A stretch of 43,106 bases of DNA. Origin: a virus. The notes beneath the pieces are model-generated. The model saw only the letters and a list, made by a program, of their open reading frames with translations, was not told the origin of the DNA and ran no database searches. Shown here in pieces: positions 1 to 6,494 of this stretch (positions are counted from its first letter, which is position 1; each line of letters starts with the position of its first letter). The stretch covers positions 1 through 43,106 of the IMG/VR virus record IMGVR_UViG_3300048687_000057; one strand, written 5' to 3'. Made by a program: the position numbers and the translations under genes.

Positions 1-54
1 CGTCCGGCCAGCACACGCACCTGAGCCCGACACCCTGTTCTGAGGAGCCCGCCC

Positions 55-1836
55 GTGAGCAACGTCCGCCCCTTCCAGCGCGACACGGCGGACCACGACG
101 GCCCCAACCGCACATCACCACACGATGCGGAAGCCGAGGCCTACGTGGCCGGCATCGTCATGCACGACCGCGTCGCCTACCTGGAATGCGCCGAAGTCCT
201 CGACCGCAAGGACATCTACAGCCCCGCGATCCGTCTCATCTGGGACGTCGTCGGCGGCATGGTCGCCGAGGGCAAGCAGCTCCACCCCGTCACCGTGAAG
301 GCGGAGATCGCACGACTGAAGCGGCTCCACGAGGTCGAGGGCGGCAACCTCGTCGACCGCCTCGGCTCCGAAACCATCAGCGCGGGCATGGCGGCCTCGT
401 TCGCCGAGCAGATCGCCGAACGCGCCGAACTGCGCCGCTGGGACGAGCACGCCAACGACCTCAAAGCGAAGATCCTGTCCGGTGCCACCGTCGACGAACT
501 CGACCGGCTCGCCGACAAGCACCGCGAGCAGGAACAGCGCCGCCACACCGCCCACGGCCCCACCCACCTCACCGGCTCGTTCATCGACTGGGACCCGTTC
601 TTCGCCACCGACTTCGGGAACGTCGAACTCCTCCTCGGCGGACTCATGGCACCCGGCCAGCAGATCACCATCGTCGGCGACGGCAAGGCCGGCAAGTCCC
701 TCTTCACGCAGGAGTGGTTGTGGCGCATGGCCACGGGCCAGTCGTTCCTCGACGACCGGGCGCGCCCGCCCGTGCCGCTCCTGTACGTCGACGCCGAGAA
801 CGGCCACCAGGACGTTCAAGGACGCCTCCTGTCCTACGGCGGCGGGCCCGGACGTATGGGCCTCATGACGTACGCCTCGTTCCCGCCCGTACGCCCCCTC
901 GACACCGCAGGCGGCGGCGCCGACCTCCTCGCCATGGTCGCCGAATGCGAAGCCCAACTCGTCTGCCTCGACACCGTGTCCCGCTTCATCTCCGGCCCCG
1001 AGAACGACGCCGACACCTGGCTCGCCCTCTACCGCCACACCCTCCTCCCGCTCAAGCGCGCCGGCATCTCCAGCGTGCGCCTCGACCACCTCGGCAAGGA
1101 CAGCGAGCGCGGCGCCCGCGGCTCCTCCGCCAAGAACCAAGACGTGGACCACGTATGGGAGTTGCGGGCGCAGGGCGGCGGCACCGTCGTCCTCAAGCGC
1201 ACCTACACGCGTACCGGGATCGGCCCGGACTCGTTCGTCATGCTCCGCCAGTACCGCAAGGACGGCGACGCCTACGTGCCCGGCGCGACCCGGCACGTCC
1301 TGATGACCTACGACACCCCGACCGAGCGCGTCGAGGAGGGCTCCGTGGGGTGGCTGGTCCGCAAGCTCGACGACCTCGGTCTCCCGAACGATGCGGGCAA
1401 TCCGCGCACGAAGGCGGCCCTCGCGAACGCCGGGATCAAGATCGCTAAGAACAAGATCGAAGCCGCCGTCCGGGAACGGAAAAACCGGGACAACTTGGGT
1501 TCCCCCGACAGGTTCCCCGAGACCGTCCCCGAAGACGTTCCCCGGGAACCTTCCCCGGGAACCCCCACGGGATCCGAAAACCCGCAGGTCAACCATTCCC
1601 CGGGAACCTCGCGGGAACGTTCCCCCGACCCAGGTTCCCCCACTTCCCCCCCACCGAAGGTGGGGGAAGGGGAAGGAACGGCCACCCCACAGGCCACAGA
1701 CGAACCCCTCTGCACCGTCTGCGAACACCCCCTCCACGGCTACCGCCTCGACCGCGGCTACACCACACACCTCGCCTGCGACCCCGACACCGGCAGCCAC
1801 CCACCCCAACAACACGAACCCCACGATGCCGCCTGA
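55..1836 (+). CDS. DnaB/RecA-fold replicative helicase with C-terminal zinc motif
   Basis: Probable phage replicative helicase or primase-helicase (593 aa). Residues about 20-110 resemble the DnaB N-terminal helical domain. A RecA/AAA_25-type ATPase core follows, with Walker A GDGKAGKS at residues 208-215, a YVDAEN strand near 244-249 and a Walker-B-like LVCLDT with Asp306. Residues about 480-545 are a low-complexity Pro/Glu/Ser linker, and the C-terminus has a CxxC...HxxC zinc-type motif. The GTG start has GAGGAG about 8 bases upstream. It is shorter than a fused primase-helicase and no TOPRIM motif is visible, so helicase or loader is the safer call. It sits at the head of the early small-gene cluster. 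The linker is built from repeated GGGAAC/GTTCCC hexamers (separate entry). Confidence 0.85.
   Translation: MSNVRPFQRDTADHDGPNRTSPHDAEAEAYVAGIVMHDRVAYLECAEVLDRKDIYSPAIRLIWDVVGGMVAEGKQLHPVTVKAEIARLKRLHEVEGGNLVDRLGSETISAGMAASFAEQIAERAELRRWDEHANDLKAKILSGATVDELDRLADKHREQEQRRHTAHGPTHLTGSFIDWDPFFATDFGNVELLLGGLMAPGQQITIVGDGKAGKSLFTQEWLWRMATGQSFLDDRARPPVPLLYVDAENGHQDVQGRLLSYGGGPGRMGLMTYASFPPVRPLDTAGGGADLLAMVAECEAQLVCLDTVSRFISGPENDADTWLALYRHTLLPLKRAGISSVRLDHLGKDSERGARGSSAKNQDVDHVWELRAQGGGTVVLKRTYTRTGIGPDSFVMLRQYRKDGDAYVPGATRHVLMTYDTPTERVEEGSVGWLVRKLDDLGLPNDAGNPRTKAALANAGIKIAKNKIEAAVRERKNRDNLGSPDRFPETVPEDVPREPSPGTPTGSENPQVNHSPGTSRERSPDPGSPTSPPPKVGEGEGTATPQATDEPLCTVCEHPLHGYRLDRGYTTHLACDPDTGSHPPQQHEPHDAA
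1470..1655. repeat. GTTCCC/GGGAAC hexamer cluster inside the helicase gene
   Basis: About ten copies of GTTCCC or its complement GGGAAC lie within roughly 190 bases, several fused into the palindrome TTCCCCGGGAA. They encode the disordered linker of the helicase. The clustering could be a by-product of a Pro/Arg/Glu-rich linker, or a protein-binding or origin-type site embedded in the gene. The sequence shows the repeats; the function is not known. Confidence 0.6.
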
Positions 1837-1860
1837 CCCCGCGCGCATTCGGTTACACCC

Positions 1861-1876
1861 GCCCCGCGCGCGGGGC
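1861..1876. terminator. 16-bp G+C palindrome between helicase and tRNA
   Basis: GCCCCGCGCGCGGGGC is a perfect palindrome three bases before the tRNA. As RNA it would form a short hairpin that could end helicase transcription or mark a processing point for the tRNA 5' end. There is no U tract, as is usual in high-GC actinobacteria. Confidence 0.35.
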
Positions 1877-1879
1877 CCC

Positions 1880-1954
1880 GCCCGGGTCGCGCAATCGGTA
1901 GACGCAGCCGCCTTAAAAGCGGCCCAAGTGCGGGTTCGAATCCCGCCCCGGGCA
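1880..1954 (+). tRNA. tRNA with anticodon UAA (reads the Leu codon UUA)
   Basis: A full cloverleaf can be drawn. The acceptor stem is 1880-1886 with 1947-1953, and discriminator A is at 1954. The D stem is 1889-1891 with 1903-1905, and the D loop contains GG. The anticodon stem is GCCGC/GCGGC (1907-1911, 1919-1923) around loop CTTAAAA, giving anticodon TAA at 1914-1916. The T arm is GCGGG-TTCGAAT-CCCGC. CCA is not encoded. The codon read is UUA, the rare Streptomyces codon normally served by bldA tRNA. Oddly, the variable loop is only 6 nt (CCAAGT), whereas bacterial tRNA-Leu has a long variable arm, so leucine charging is uncertain. It lies between the helicase and the next early gene, so probably co-transcribed. 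Confidence 0.85.
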
Positions 1955-1966
1955 CGCCCGATCGAC

Positions 1967-1984
1967 CGACACCACGAAGGAGCA
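1967..1984 (+). repeat. 18-nt duplicated translation leader, copy 1
   Basis: CGACACCACGAAGGAGCA, containing the ribosome site AAGGAG, lies just before the ATG at 1987. An identical 18-mer recurs at 2431-2448 before the next gene. Shorter relatives (ACCAGGAGCGCC) precede the genes at 4083 and 5695. Confidence 0.7.
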
Positions 1985-1986
1985 CC

Positions 1987-2418
1987 ATGACCGACCATCA
2001 GCCCGACCCCGCCGACCAGGCCCCCGTCCCGCTCACGCCCGAACTCGTCTCCGCGATCCTTCGCGACCCCGACAGCCCGTACTTCCCGTCACGGATCACC
2101 GTGTTCTGCGACGACTGCGGCGTCGAGGAGACCGGCGAGTTCATGGTCCGCGAGGACATGACCCGCGACGAGCGGTACGGCGTCGCCCGCAAGCACCTCG
2201 TCGCCACGAAGGGCTGGTCGTGCACGCCCGGCCCGGACGACCTCTGCCCGACCTGCGCGGCCCGGCCGGCGTGCGCAAAGTGCCGGCTCCCGTTCAACCC
2301 GGACGACCAGCGGTTCGACGGCCACGCCCAGCACCGCGACACCCCGTACTGCCGGATCTGCGTCAACCGCTGCCACGACACCGAGATCGCCGACCACCGC
2401 TGCGTCATCTGCGCCTGA
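1987..2418 (+). CDS. early zinc-motif protein
   Basis: A 143-aa protein with many paired cysteines: CDDCG near residue 40, then CPTC, CAKC, CRICVNRC and a terminal CVIC. This pattern suggests two or three zinc-bound knuckles, with roles in DNA, RNA or protein binding. No enzyme motif is seen. The start ATG follows AAGGAG at a good spacing. It is the first gene after the tRNA and is followed at 35 bases by the 2453 gene. Proteins of this look are common, and uncharacterised, in Streptomyces phages. Confidence 0.7.
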   Translation: MTDHQPDPADQAPVPLTPELVSAILRDPDSPYFPSRITVFCDDCGVEETGEFMVREDMTRDERYGVARKHLVATKGWSCTPGPDDLCPTCAARPACAKCRLPFNPDDQRFDGHAQHRDTPYCRICVNRCHDTEIADHRCVICA

Positions 2419-2430
2419 CCACAACCCGCC

Positions 2431-2448
2431 CGACACCACGAAGGAGCA
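2431..2448 (+). repeat. 18-nt duplicated translation leader, copy 2
   Basis: An exact copy of the 18-mer at 1967-1984. It carries the AAGGAG ribosome site for the GTG start at 2453. Confidence 0.7.
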
Positions 2449-2452
2449 CACC

Positions 2453-2794
2453 GTGCCCAACCGCATCTTCACCCGCGACCAGCTCGACGAGTGGGGCGTC
2501 CCCCACGACCTCCCCGAGGAAGAGCACGCCGCCGACTACCCCGACGCCGCGATCGAGCTGCACCGCGAGCAGACCGGCAGCCGCCGATGGGTGTCCGTCC
2601 ACAAGCTGATCTTCCGGGCCCCCGACGACGGCAAGGCATACCGCGTCACGTTCGAGGTCGGCCTCACCGAGGAGCAGGAAGACCACGATCCGTGGGCCGA
2701 CGAGGACACCGTCACGGGCGTCGAGGTCGAGCAGCGCACCGAGACCGTCACCCGTTGGAAGCCCGTCTCCTCGCGGCCCGCTGTCGAGCAGTGA
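2453..2794 (+). CDS. conserved-looking small early protein
   Basis: An acidic 113-aa protein with a mixed alpha/beta look and no membrane segment or cysteine motif. The GTG start is supported by the AAGGAG copy in the duplicated leader. It opens with a helix-rich stretch (RDQLDEWGVP, then DLPEEEHAADYPDAAIEL) and continues with strand-like segments (SVHKLIFRAP, KAYRVTFEVGL). The function is not recognised. A strong hairpin follows it (2804-2834), so it may end the first early transcription unit. Confidence 0.65.
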   Translation: MPNRIFTRDQLDEWGVPHDLPEEEHAADYPDAAIELHREQTGSRRWVSVHKLIFRAPDDGKAYRVTFEVGLTEEQEDHDPWADEDTVTGVEVEQRTETVTRWKPVSSRPAVEQ

Positions 2795-2803
2795 GCCGCA
2801 GCA

Positions 2804-2834
2804 CGGCCGCCCCCGCTGATATCGGGGGCGGCCG
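2804..2834 (+). terminator. strong hairpin terminator
   Basis: The perfect 12-bp stem CGGCCGCCCCCG/CGGGGGCGGCCG encloses a 7-nt loop. It follows the stop codon at 2794 by nine bases. There is no T tract, which is normal for Streptomyces terminators. Confidence 0.75.
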
Positions 2835-2871
2835 GCACCGCCAGTCCACCACGCGACGCCCCGGAGCCACC

Positions 2872-3438
2872 ATGACCACCGACCCACTCGCCCTCCTCCG
2901 CACAGCAGAGGCGTACCTGGCCGCAACACACGAGCACGCGTCCCGCCACGACAACCTCGGCGCCGACTTAACCTGCGGCGGCTGCGCGCTGCGGGAGCGG
3001 ATCAGCGTCGTACTCACCGCCGCGGCGTCCGCGCCCGCCGACCCGTGCCACCCCTGCGGCTGCCCCCGCCGCTTCAACCGCCACGCCGACGGCTGCCCCG
3101 TCCGAGACCGCATCGTCGAGGCGCTCCTCACCACCCCGCACGAGGGATGGACCTACAAGCCGGGCCAAGAGAAGTGGGATCACCACAAGCACGGCGATCA
3201 GCCCGGGCACGACTACGCGATCTACTGCGCGCTCTGCGTGAACAACGTGGGCGTCCTCGCCGACGCGGTGCTCGCCGTCCTCGCCGCCCCCGCCGACCGA
3301 GCCTCCGTACTGCGCGAAGCCGCCAACCGAGCGTGGGAGCACGGGCGGTCGCTCGCCTCGACCGACGACGAGCTCGGCATCGCAGGCGAGATCCAAGCCG
3401 AACTCCTCCGCATGGCCGACGAGGAGCAGCAGCCGTGA
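2872..3438 (+). CDS. early zinc-motif protein containing a TTA codon
   Basis: A 188-aa protein starting at ATG 2872 after GGAG. It has CGGC near residue 35, a CHPCGC cluster near residue 62, then CPVRDR and CALCVNN, arranged like two zinc-binding modules with helical linkers. The C-terminal third (VLREAANRAW onwards) is a charged helix-rich tail often seen in Streptomyces phage and prophage proteins. Codon 33 (2968-2970) is TTA, so full translation needs a UUA-reading tRNA, either host bldA or the phage tRNA at 1880-1954. It is the first gene after the 2804 terminator and overlaps the next by GTGA. Confidence 0.65.
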   Translation: MTTDPLALLRTAEAYLAATHEHASRHDNLGADLTCGGCALRERISVVLTAAASAPADPCHPCGCPRRFNRHADGCPVRDRIVEALLTTPHEGWTYKPGQEKWDHHKHGDQPGHDYAIYCALCVNNVGVLADAVLAVLAAPADRASVLREAANRAWEHGRSLASTDDELGIAGEIQAELLRMADEEQQP

Positions 3439-3611
3439 TCGTCCACGACCTCGCCGACCTCGGCGCCACCTTCATCGGCCGCGCCGTCCTCACCGTCGGC
3501 GCTTCGGCCGGCGCCGCGGCCGCGCTCCTCCTCGGCGGCCTCGCCCTCGCCGCCCACCTCCGCAGCCGGACCCGCACCGCGCGCGCCTTCGAGTATGAGG
3601 AGGCCGCCTGA
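3435..3611 (+). CDS. small single-pass membrane protein
   Basis: The 58-aa product starts at GTG 3435, overlapping the previous stop by four bases (GTGA). A hydrophobic Ala/Leu/Gly segment spans about residues 16-42, followed by an Arg-rich tail (RSRTRTAR), which fits a membrane anchor with a positively charged cytoplasmic end. Translational coupling on both sides supports it as a real gene: its stop overlaps the next start (TGATG). Function unknown. Confidence 0.55.
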   Translation: MIVHDLADLGATFIGRAVLTVGASAGAAAALLLGGLALAAHLRSRTRTARAFEYEEAA

Positions 3612-3967
3612 TGCCCATACGACCCGAGAACCGCGACCGCTACCCGACCAACTGGCGGGAGATCAGCCTCCGTATCCGCACCATCCGCGCCGCCGGACGC
3701 TGCGAATGCCGAGGCGAATGCGGCGACAACCACAACGGCCGATGCACCGCCGAGCACGGCAAGGCGCACCCCGTCACCGGCTCCAAGGTCGTACTCACCA
3801 CAGCCCACCGCGACCACACCCCCGAGCACGTTGACGACGTCAACCTGTTCGCCGCTTGTCAGCGCTGTCACCTGCGCTACGACCGCGAGCACCACCGGCA
3901 GACCGCGGCCGCCACCCGCCGCCGCGCCATCGAGGACGCCGGCCAACTCGCCCTGGCCGAACCGTGA
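3611..3967 (+). CDS. HNH-like nuclease-fold protein
   Basis: A 118-aa protein with an HNH pattern. CECRGEC near residue 32 gives a zinc knuckle. LTTAHRDHTPEH near residue 62 supplies the first His, DDVNLFAACQRCHLRYD supplies the central Asn and a CxxC pair, and DREHH ends the motif. HNH proteins cut or nick DNA and in phages often assist packaging or homing, but this one lies in the early region away from the terminase. The start overlaps the upstream stop. Catalysis is inferred from the motif only. Confidence 0.7.
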   Translation: MPIRPENRDRYPTNWREISLRIRTIRAAGRCECRGECGDNHNGRCTAEHGKAHPVTGSKVVLTTAHRDHTPEHVDDVNLFAACQRCHLRYDREHHRQTAAATRRRAIEDAGQLALAEP

Positions 3968-4173
3968 TCACCGCGCTCGCGATCGGCCTCGTCCTCGGCC
4001 CGTTCGTCTCCGCGCTCCTGCTCACCATCCGGTGGGCAGGGCGCACCCTCCTCAACCGCACCTCCGACACCAGGAGCGCCCCATGCCCCGCGAATCCTTC
4101 CCGCTCCCCAACGGCCCCTACCTCGCCTACGGCGTCGCCGACGCTCCCGACGGCACCCACGAAGTCCGCATGA
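3964..4173 (+). CDS. possible small membrane protein, overlapping the next gene
   Basis: GTG 3964 overlaps the previous stop by GTGA. The first 25 residues form one hydrophobic segment (LAIGLVLGPFVSALLL) followed by TIRWAGR, a typical anchor. Beyond residue 40 the frame runs out of phase inside the well-supported gene at 4083 and becomes a Pro/Ser/Thr-rich sequence, probably a by-product of overlap. The reading frame is plausible because coupling is conserved along this cluster, but the 91-base overlap lowers confidence. Confidence 0.4.
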   Translation: MITALAIGLVLGPFVSALLLTIRWAGRTLLNRTSDTRSAPCPANPSRSPTAPTSPTASPTLPTAPTKSA

Positions 4174-4301
4174 TCGACCGCGAGGCCCTCGACAACCCGC
4201 GCGAGCGAGCCATCTGCCGGGCGCTCCTCCTCCACGCGATCGCGCTCCTCGACGAGAGCGAGCTGACGCGCGAACTCGGCATCTCTCGGCTAGAGCCGTG
4301 A
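4083..4301 (+). CDS. small early protein
   Basis: A 72-aa soluble protein starting at ATG 4083 with AGGAGCG upstream. The first half is strand-like (FPLPNGPYLAYGVADAP), the second half is a long charged helix (NPRERAICRALLLHAIALLDE). No known motif. It overlaps the 4298 start by GTGA, in line with translational coupling through the whole 2.9-5.0 kb cluster. Confidence 0.6.
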   Translation: MPRESFPLPNGPYLAYGVADAPDGTHEVRMIDREALDNPRERAICRALLLHAIALLDESELTRELGISRLEP

Positions 4302-4456
4302 CCGCCGAGCAGCTCGCCCTCGACGAACCCGAGCTGGACGACGAGGAGTTCGACGACGACCCCGCCGGCCCGGACCTCCCCGCCGACCTCCGCGGCCAAC
4401 GCATCCCCGCCGGCGCCCACATCACCGACCTCCACCTCACCGGGAGCTACCTATGA
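4298..4456 (+). CDS. very acidic small early protein
   Basis: A 52-aa protein with GTG start overlapping the previous stop. About a third of its residues are Asp or Glu (LDEPELDDEEFDDD). No membrane segment. Small acidic phage proteins can mimic DNA or bind host enzymes, but nothing in the sequence identifies a partner. The stop overlaps the next start as ATGA. Confidence 0.5.
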   Translation: MTAEQLALDEPELDDEEFDDDPAGPDLPADLRGQRIPAGAHITDLHLTGSYL

Positions 4457-4875
4457 CACCCGCACTCCGCACCGCCCGATGCCTCACCGCGGCCGCCGCA
4501 CTCAGCAGCGCCACCTCCGCCTACCTCGTTGCCACCGGCTCGTACTGGTTCGCCGTCGGCGTCGTCTACGTGGCCGGCGTCCTCGCCTGGTGCGCCGACC
4601 GCGAATACGCCGACGTCCGCATGCGCCGGTACAGAGCGCAGCTCGCCGAACGCAAAGCCCGCGGCCTGCCCATCGACCCGGCCGTGTTCCAGATCATCCC
4701 GTGCTGCGCCTTCTCCACCCACGGCGACGGCACGGCCCACGGAGCGGACTGCCTGCGCGGGCCCGACGCGGTAGCGGAGCTCCAAGCCGCGTGCTGCGTC
4801 GAGGCGTTCGTGTTCCGCGGCGCCAGCCACAACCCCACCTGCCCGACGCGCACGACGAGGAGCAACGCCGCATGA
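4453..4875 (+). CDS. membrane protein with cysteine-rich C-terminal half
   Basis: A 140-aa protein with two hydrophobic segments at about residues 10-28 and 31-48 (WFAVGVVYVAGVLAW), then a basic stretch (RMRRYRAQLAERKARG) and a cytosolic tail with CC, C, CC and C positions that could bind a metal. The start ATG overlaps the upstream stop. It resembles uncharacterised proteins of Streptomyces phages. Role unknown. Confidence 0.6.
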   Translation: MTPALRTARCLTAAAALSSATSAYLVATGSYWFAVGVVYVAGVLAWCADREYADVRMRRYRAQLAERKARGLPIDPAVFQIIPCCAFSTHGDGTAHGADCLRGPDAVAELQAACCVEAFVFRGASHNPTCPTRTTRSNAA

Positions 4876-5042
4876 CGGGCCCGTCGTCCGTCCCCCGCGG
4901 CGAGCACGCGCCCACCCGCGAGGAGACCCGCCTCGTCGGCCACGGCGAGACCGTCGTCGACACCGACCACGACGAGCACATATCGCCCCGCCCGAACCGG
5001 GCCACCAGGCGCGCCATGCAGCGCGCAGCACGGAGGAAGTGA
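4872..5042 (+). CDS. small basic-tailed early protein
   Basis: A 56-aa product from ATG 4872, overlapping the previous stop by ATGA. The C-terminus is highly basic (RATRRAMQRAARRK), suggesting nucleic acid contact. The N-terminal part is acidic and His-containing (DTDHDEHI). It is the last member of the tightly coupled small-gene chain before the exoribonuclease. Confidence 0.5.
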   Translation: MTGPSSVPRGEHAPTREETRLVGHGETVVDTDHDEHISPRPNRATRRAMQRAARRK

Positions 5043-5044
5043 CC

Positions 5045-5599
5045 ATGCGCATCTTCTACGACACCGAGTTCCTCGAAGACGGCCACACCATCGAGCTGAT
5101 CAGCATCGGCGTGGTCACCGAGGACGGTCGCGAGTACTACGCCGTCAACCGGCACATGCCGAAGCGCCGCATTCGCAAGCACGAGTGGCTGATGGCCAAC
5201 GTCGTACCGGGCCTGCCCAAGCCGCACGGGGACTGGAACCTCCACATGCCGAGGACGTGGCTGTTCAACTACCGCGACCCGGCCGTGAAGCCGGTAGCCC
5301 AGATCGCCGACGAGGTACGCGACTTCATCCTCGGCACGGACCCGAACGAACTCCCGCACGTCGAGCTGTGGGCTTGGTACGGCGCCTACGACCACGTGGC
5401 CCTTGCCCAGCTCTGGGGACCCATGATCAACCTGCCCGAGGGGATCCCGATGTGGACCAACGACCTCCGACAGGAGGCCGAGCGGCTCGGTGTCGCTAAG
5501 TCGATGCCGGAGCAGCCGGTCGGCGTGCACAACGCGCTCGCCGACGCCCGGCACAACCTGATCCGCGCGCGGTACCTCGACAGCCTCGCTCGCGCCTGA
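5045..5599 (+). CDS. DEDDh 3'-5' exoribonuclease (Rv2179c-like)
   Basis: A 184-aa single-domain exonuclease of the DEDDh superfamily. Asp6 and Glu8 in YDTEF form the first motif. ELWAWYGAYDHVAL holds the second Asp, and HNALADARHNL supplies the final His and Asp (HxxxxD). Length and motif spacing match the small actinobacterial Rv2179c-type 3'-5' exoribonucleases, which trim single-stranded RNA tails using two metal ions. I chose ATG 5045 over GTG 5039 because GGAGG at 5032-5036 lies 8 bases from the ATG but only 2 from the GTG. It could degrade host RNA or process the phage tRNA; both are inference. Confidence 0.85.
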   Translation: MRIFYDTEFLEDGHTIELISIGVVTEDGREYYAVNRHMPKRRIRKHEWLMANVVPGLPKPHGDWNLHMPRTWLFNYRDPAVKPVAQIADEVRDFILGTDPNELPHVELWAWYGAYDHVALAQLWGPMINLPEGIPMWTNDLRQEAERLGVAKSMPEQPVGVHNALADARHNLIRARYLDSLARA

Positions 5600-5609
5600 G
5601 CAGCACGAA

Positions 5610-5647
5610 GGGGCGCGCCCACGATCTCCCCAGACCAGGCACGCCCC
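5610..5647 (+). terminator. hairpin after the exoribonuclease gene
   Basis: GGGGCGCGCC pairs with GGCACGCCCC over ten positions with one mismatch, around an 18-nt loop. It lies ten bases after the stop at 5599 and before the next gene at 5695. Confidence 0.45.
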
Positions 5648-5694
5648 CACCGGTGGCAACACCGTACCGCCCCACCAGCACCAGGAGCGCCACG

Positions 5695-6441
5695 ATGAAC
5701 ACCACCGCCCAGCACCTCCGCACCATCGCCCTCCACTGGCAGGACCTCCGTGAAGCCGCCGGAGCCCCCGCCCAGTTGGGAGCCTTCGGCCTCGGCCTCC
5801 GCGGCTACCTCGCCCGCCTCGACGACGCCGACGCCGAGCAGCTGGAGTACGAGCGCCACCAGGCCGCGCACCTCCGCTCCCTGGAGCGCGACCCGCTCCA
5901 GCTCGGCGACCGCCCCACCCCGATCCGGTTGCACATCCTCGACACCATGCGCGCCGTCGAGGCCGCTCTCACCGCCTGCGCCGACGACATTGCCCGGCAG
6001 GTACAGCGCACGCCGATGGCCATGCCGAGCGCCCGCTCCGCGACCTACGCCAGCCAGCGCGAGGCCGACGTCGCCCACCAGGACCGGCAGCGCCAAGCCG
6101 CCCTTGCCCGCGCTGATCTGGCCGACCCGCGCAGGTGGCGGCACACCGGCCGCCGCGACGCCGTACGCGCCGCCCTCTGGCTCTGCGCCCGCGTCGAGTA
6201 CCGGCCCGGCCCGTGCAAGCCGCTGAACGAACAACAGGCCAGCCGAATTGCGAAGGTCGCGGCCGGCGCCGCCGAGCGCGTCGAGCGCGCCCTCGACATC
6301 GCCGCGCAGCAGCGGGCGATCGCCCAACGCTGCGCGTGCGGCGGGGAGATCACCATGCACGGAGGCGAGGGCCGGGCCCCGGTCGCGCACTGCGAAGGGT
6401 GCGGACGGATCTGGACTGAACGCGGGGTGGTCGCGGCGTGA
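5695..6441 (+). CDS. helical protein with C-terminal zinc ribbon
   Basis: A 248-aa protein from ATG 5695 with AGGAGCG upstream. It is largely alpha-helical and charged. The C-terminus has a four-cysteine ribbon, CACGG followed by CEGCGRIW. A patch near residue 150 (RWRHTGRRDAVRAAL) is basic. The domain arrangement, helical body plus ribbon, is common in uncharacterised Streptomyces phage proteins with a probable nucleic-acid role. No catalytic motif is seen. The stop is followed by the damage-type promoter at 6466-6488. Confidence 0.65.
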   Translation: MNTTAQHLRTIALHWQDLREAAGAPAQLGAFGLGLRGYLARLDDADAEQLEYERHQAAHLRSLERDPLQLGDRPTPIRLHILDTMRAVEAALTACADDIARQVQRTPMAMPSARSATYASQREADVAHQDRQRQAALARADLADPRRWRHTGRRDAVRAALWLCARVEYRPGPCKPLNEQQASRIAKVAAGAAERVERALDIAAQQRAIAQRCACGGEITMHGGEGRAPVAHCEGCGRIWTERGVVAA

Positions 6442-6465
6442 AACCGAGCGTTCACGCCAGCAGCG

Positions 6466-6488
6466 TTGTCAGTGCTGGCAGTTACTCT
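6466..6488 (+). promoter_or_regulatory. RecA-NDp (PafBC-type) DNA-damage promoter
   Basis: TTGTCAGTG (6466-6474), eight bases, then TACTCT (6483-6488) matches every fixed position of the actinobacterial RecA-independent damage promoter, tTGTCRGTG-N8-TAnnnT, which in mycobacteria is activated by PafBC. The ATG at 6495 lies six bases after the -10, so transcription would begin at or next to the start codon and give a leaderless mRNA. The match is direct; regulation is inferred. Confidence 0.75.
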
Positions 6489-6494
6489 CCCGGC

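Noticed and set aside
115-1998. 627-codon minus-strand open frame across the helicase gene
   Set aside because: It is a shadow of the high-GC helicase gene: low-complexity Gly/Val/Arg composition, no ribosome site, and the plus strand has Walker motifs and proper codon bias.
6438-6494. GTG 6438 as the start of the damage-promoter gene
   Set aside because: The 19-residue extension would be translated across the promoter; the -10 to ATG 6495 spacing fits a leaderless start. A coupled GTG start from read-through transcripts cannot be excluded.
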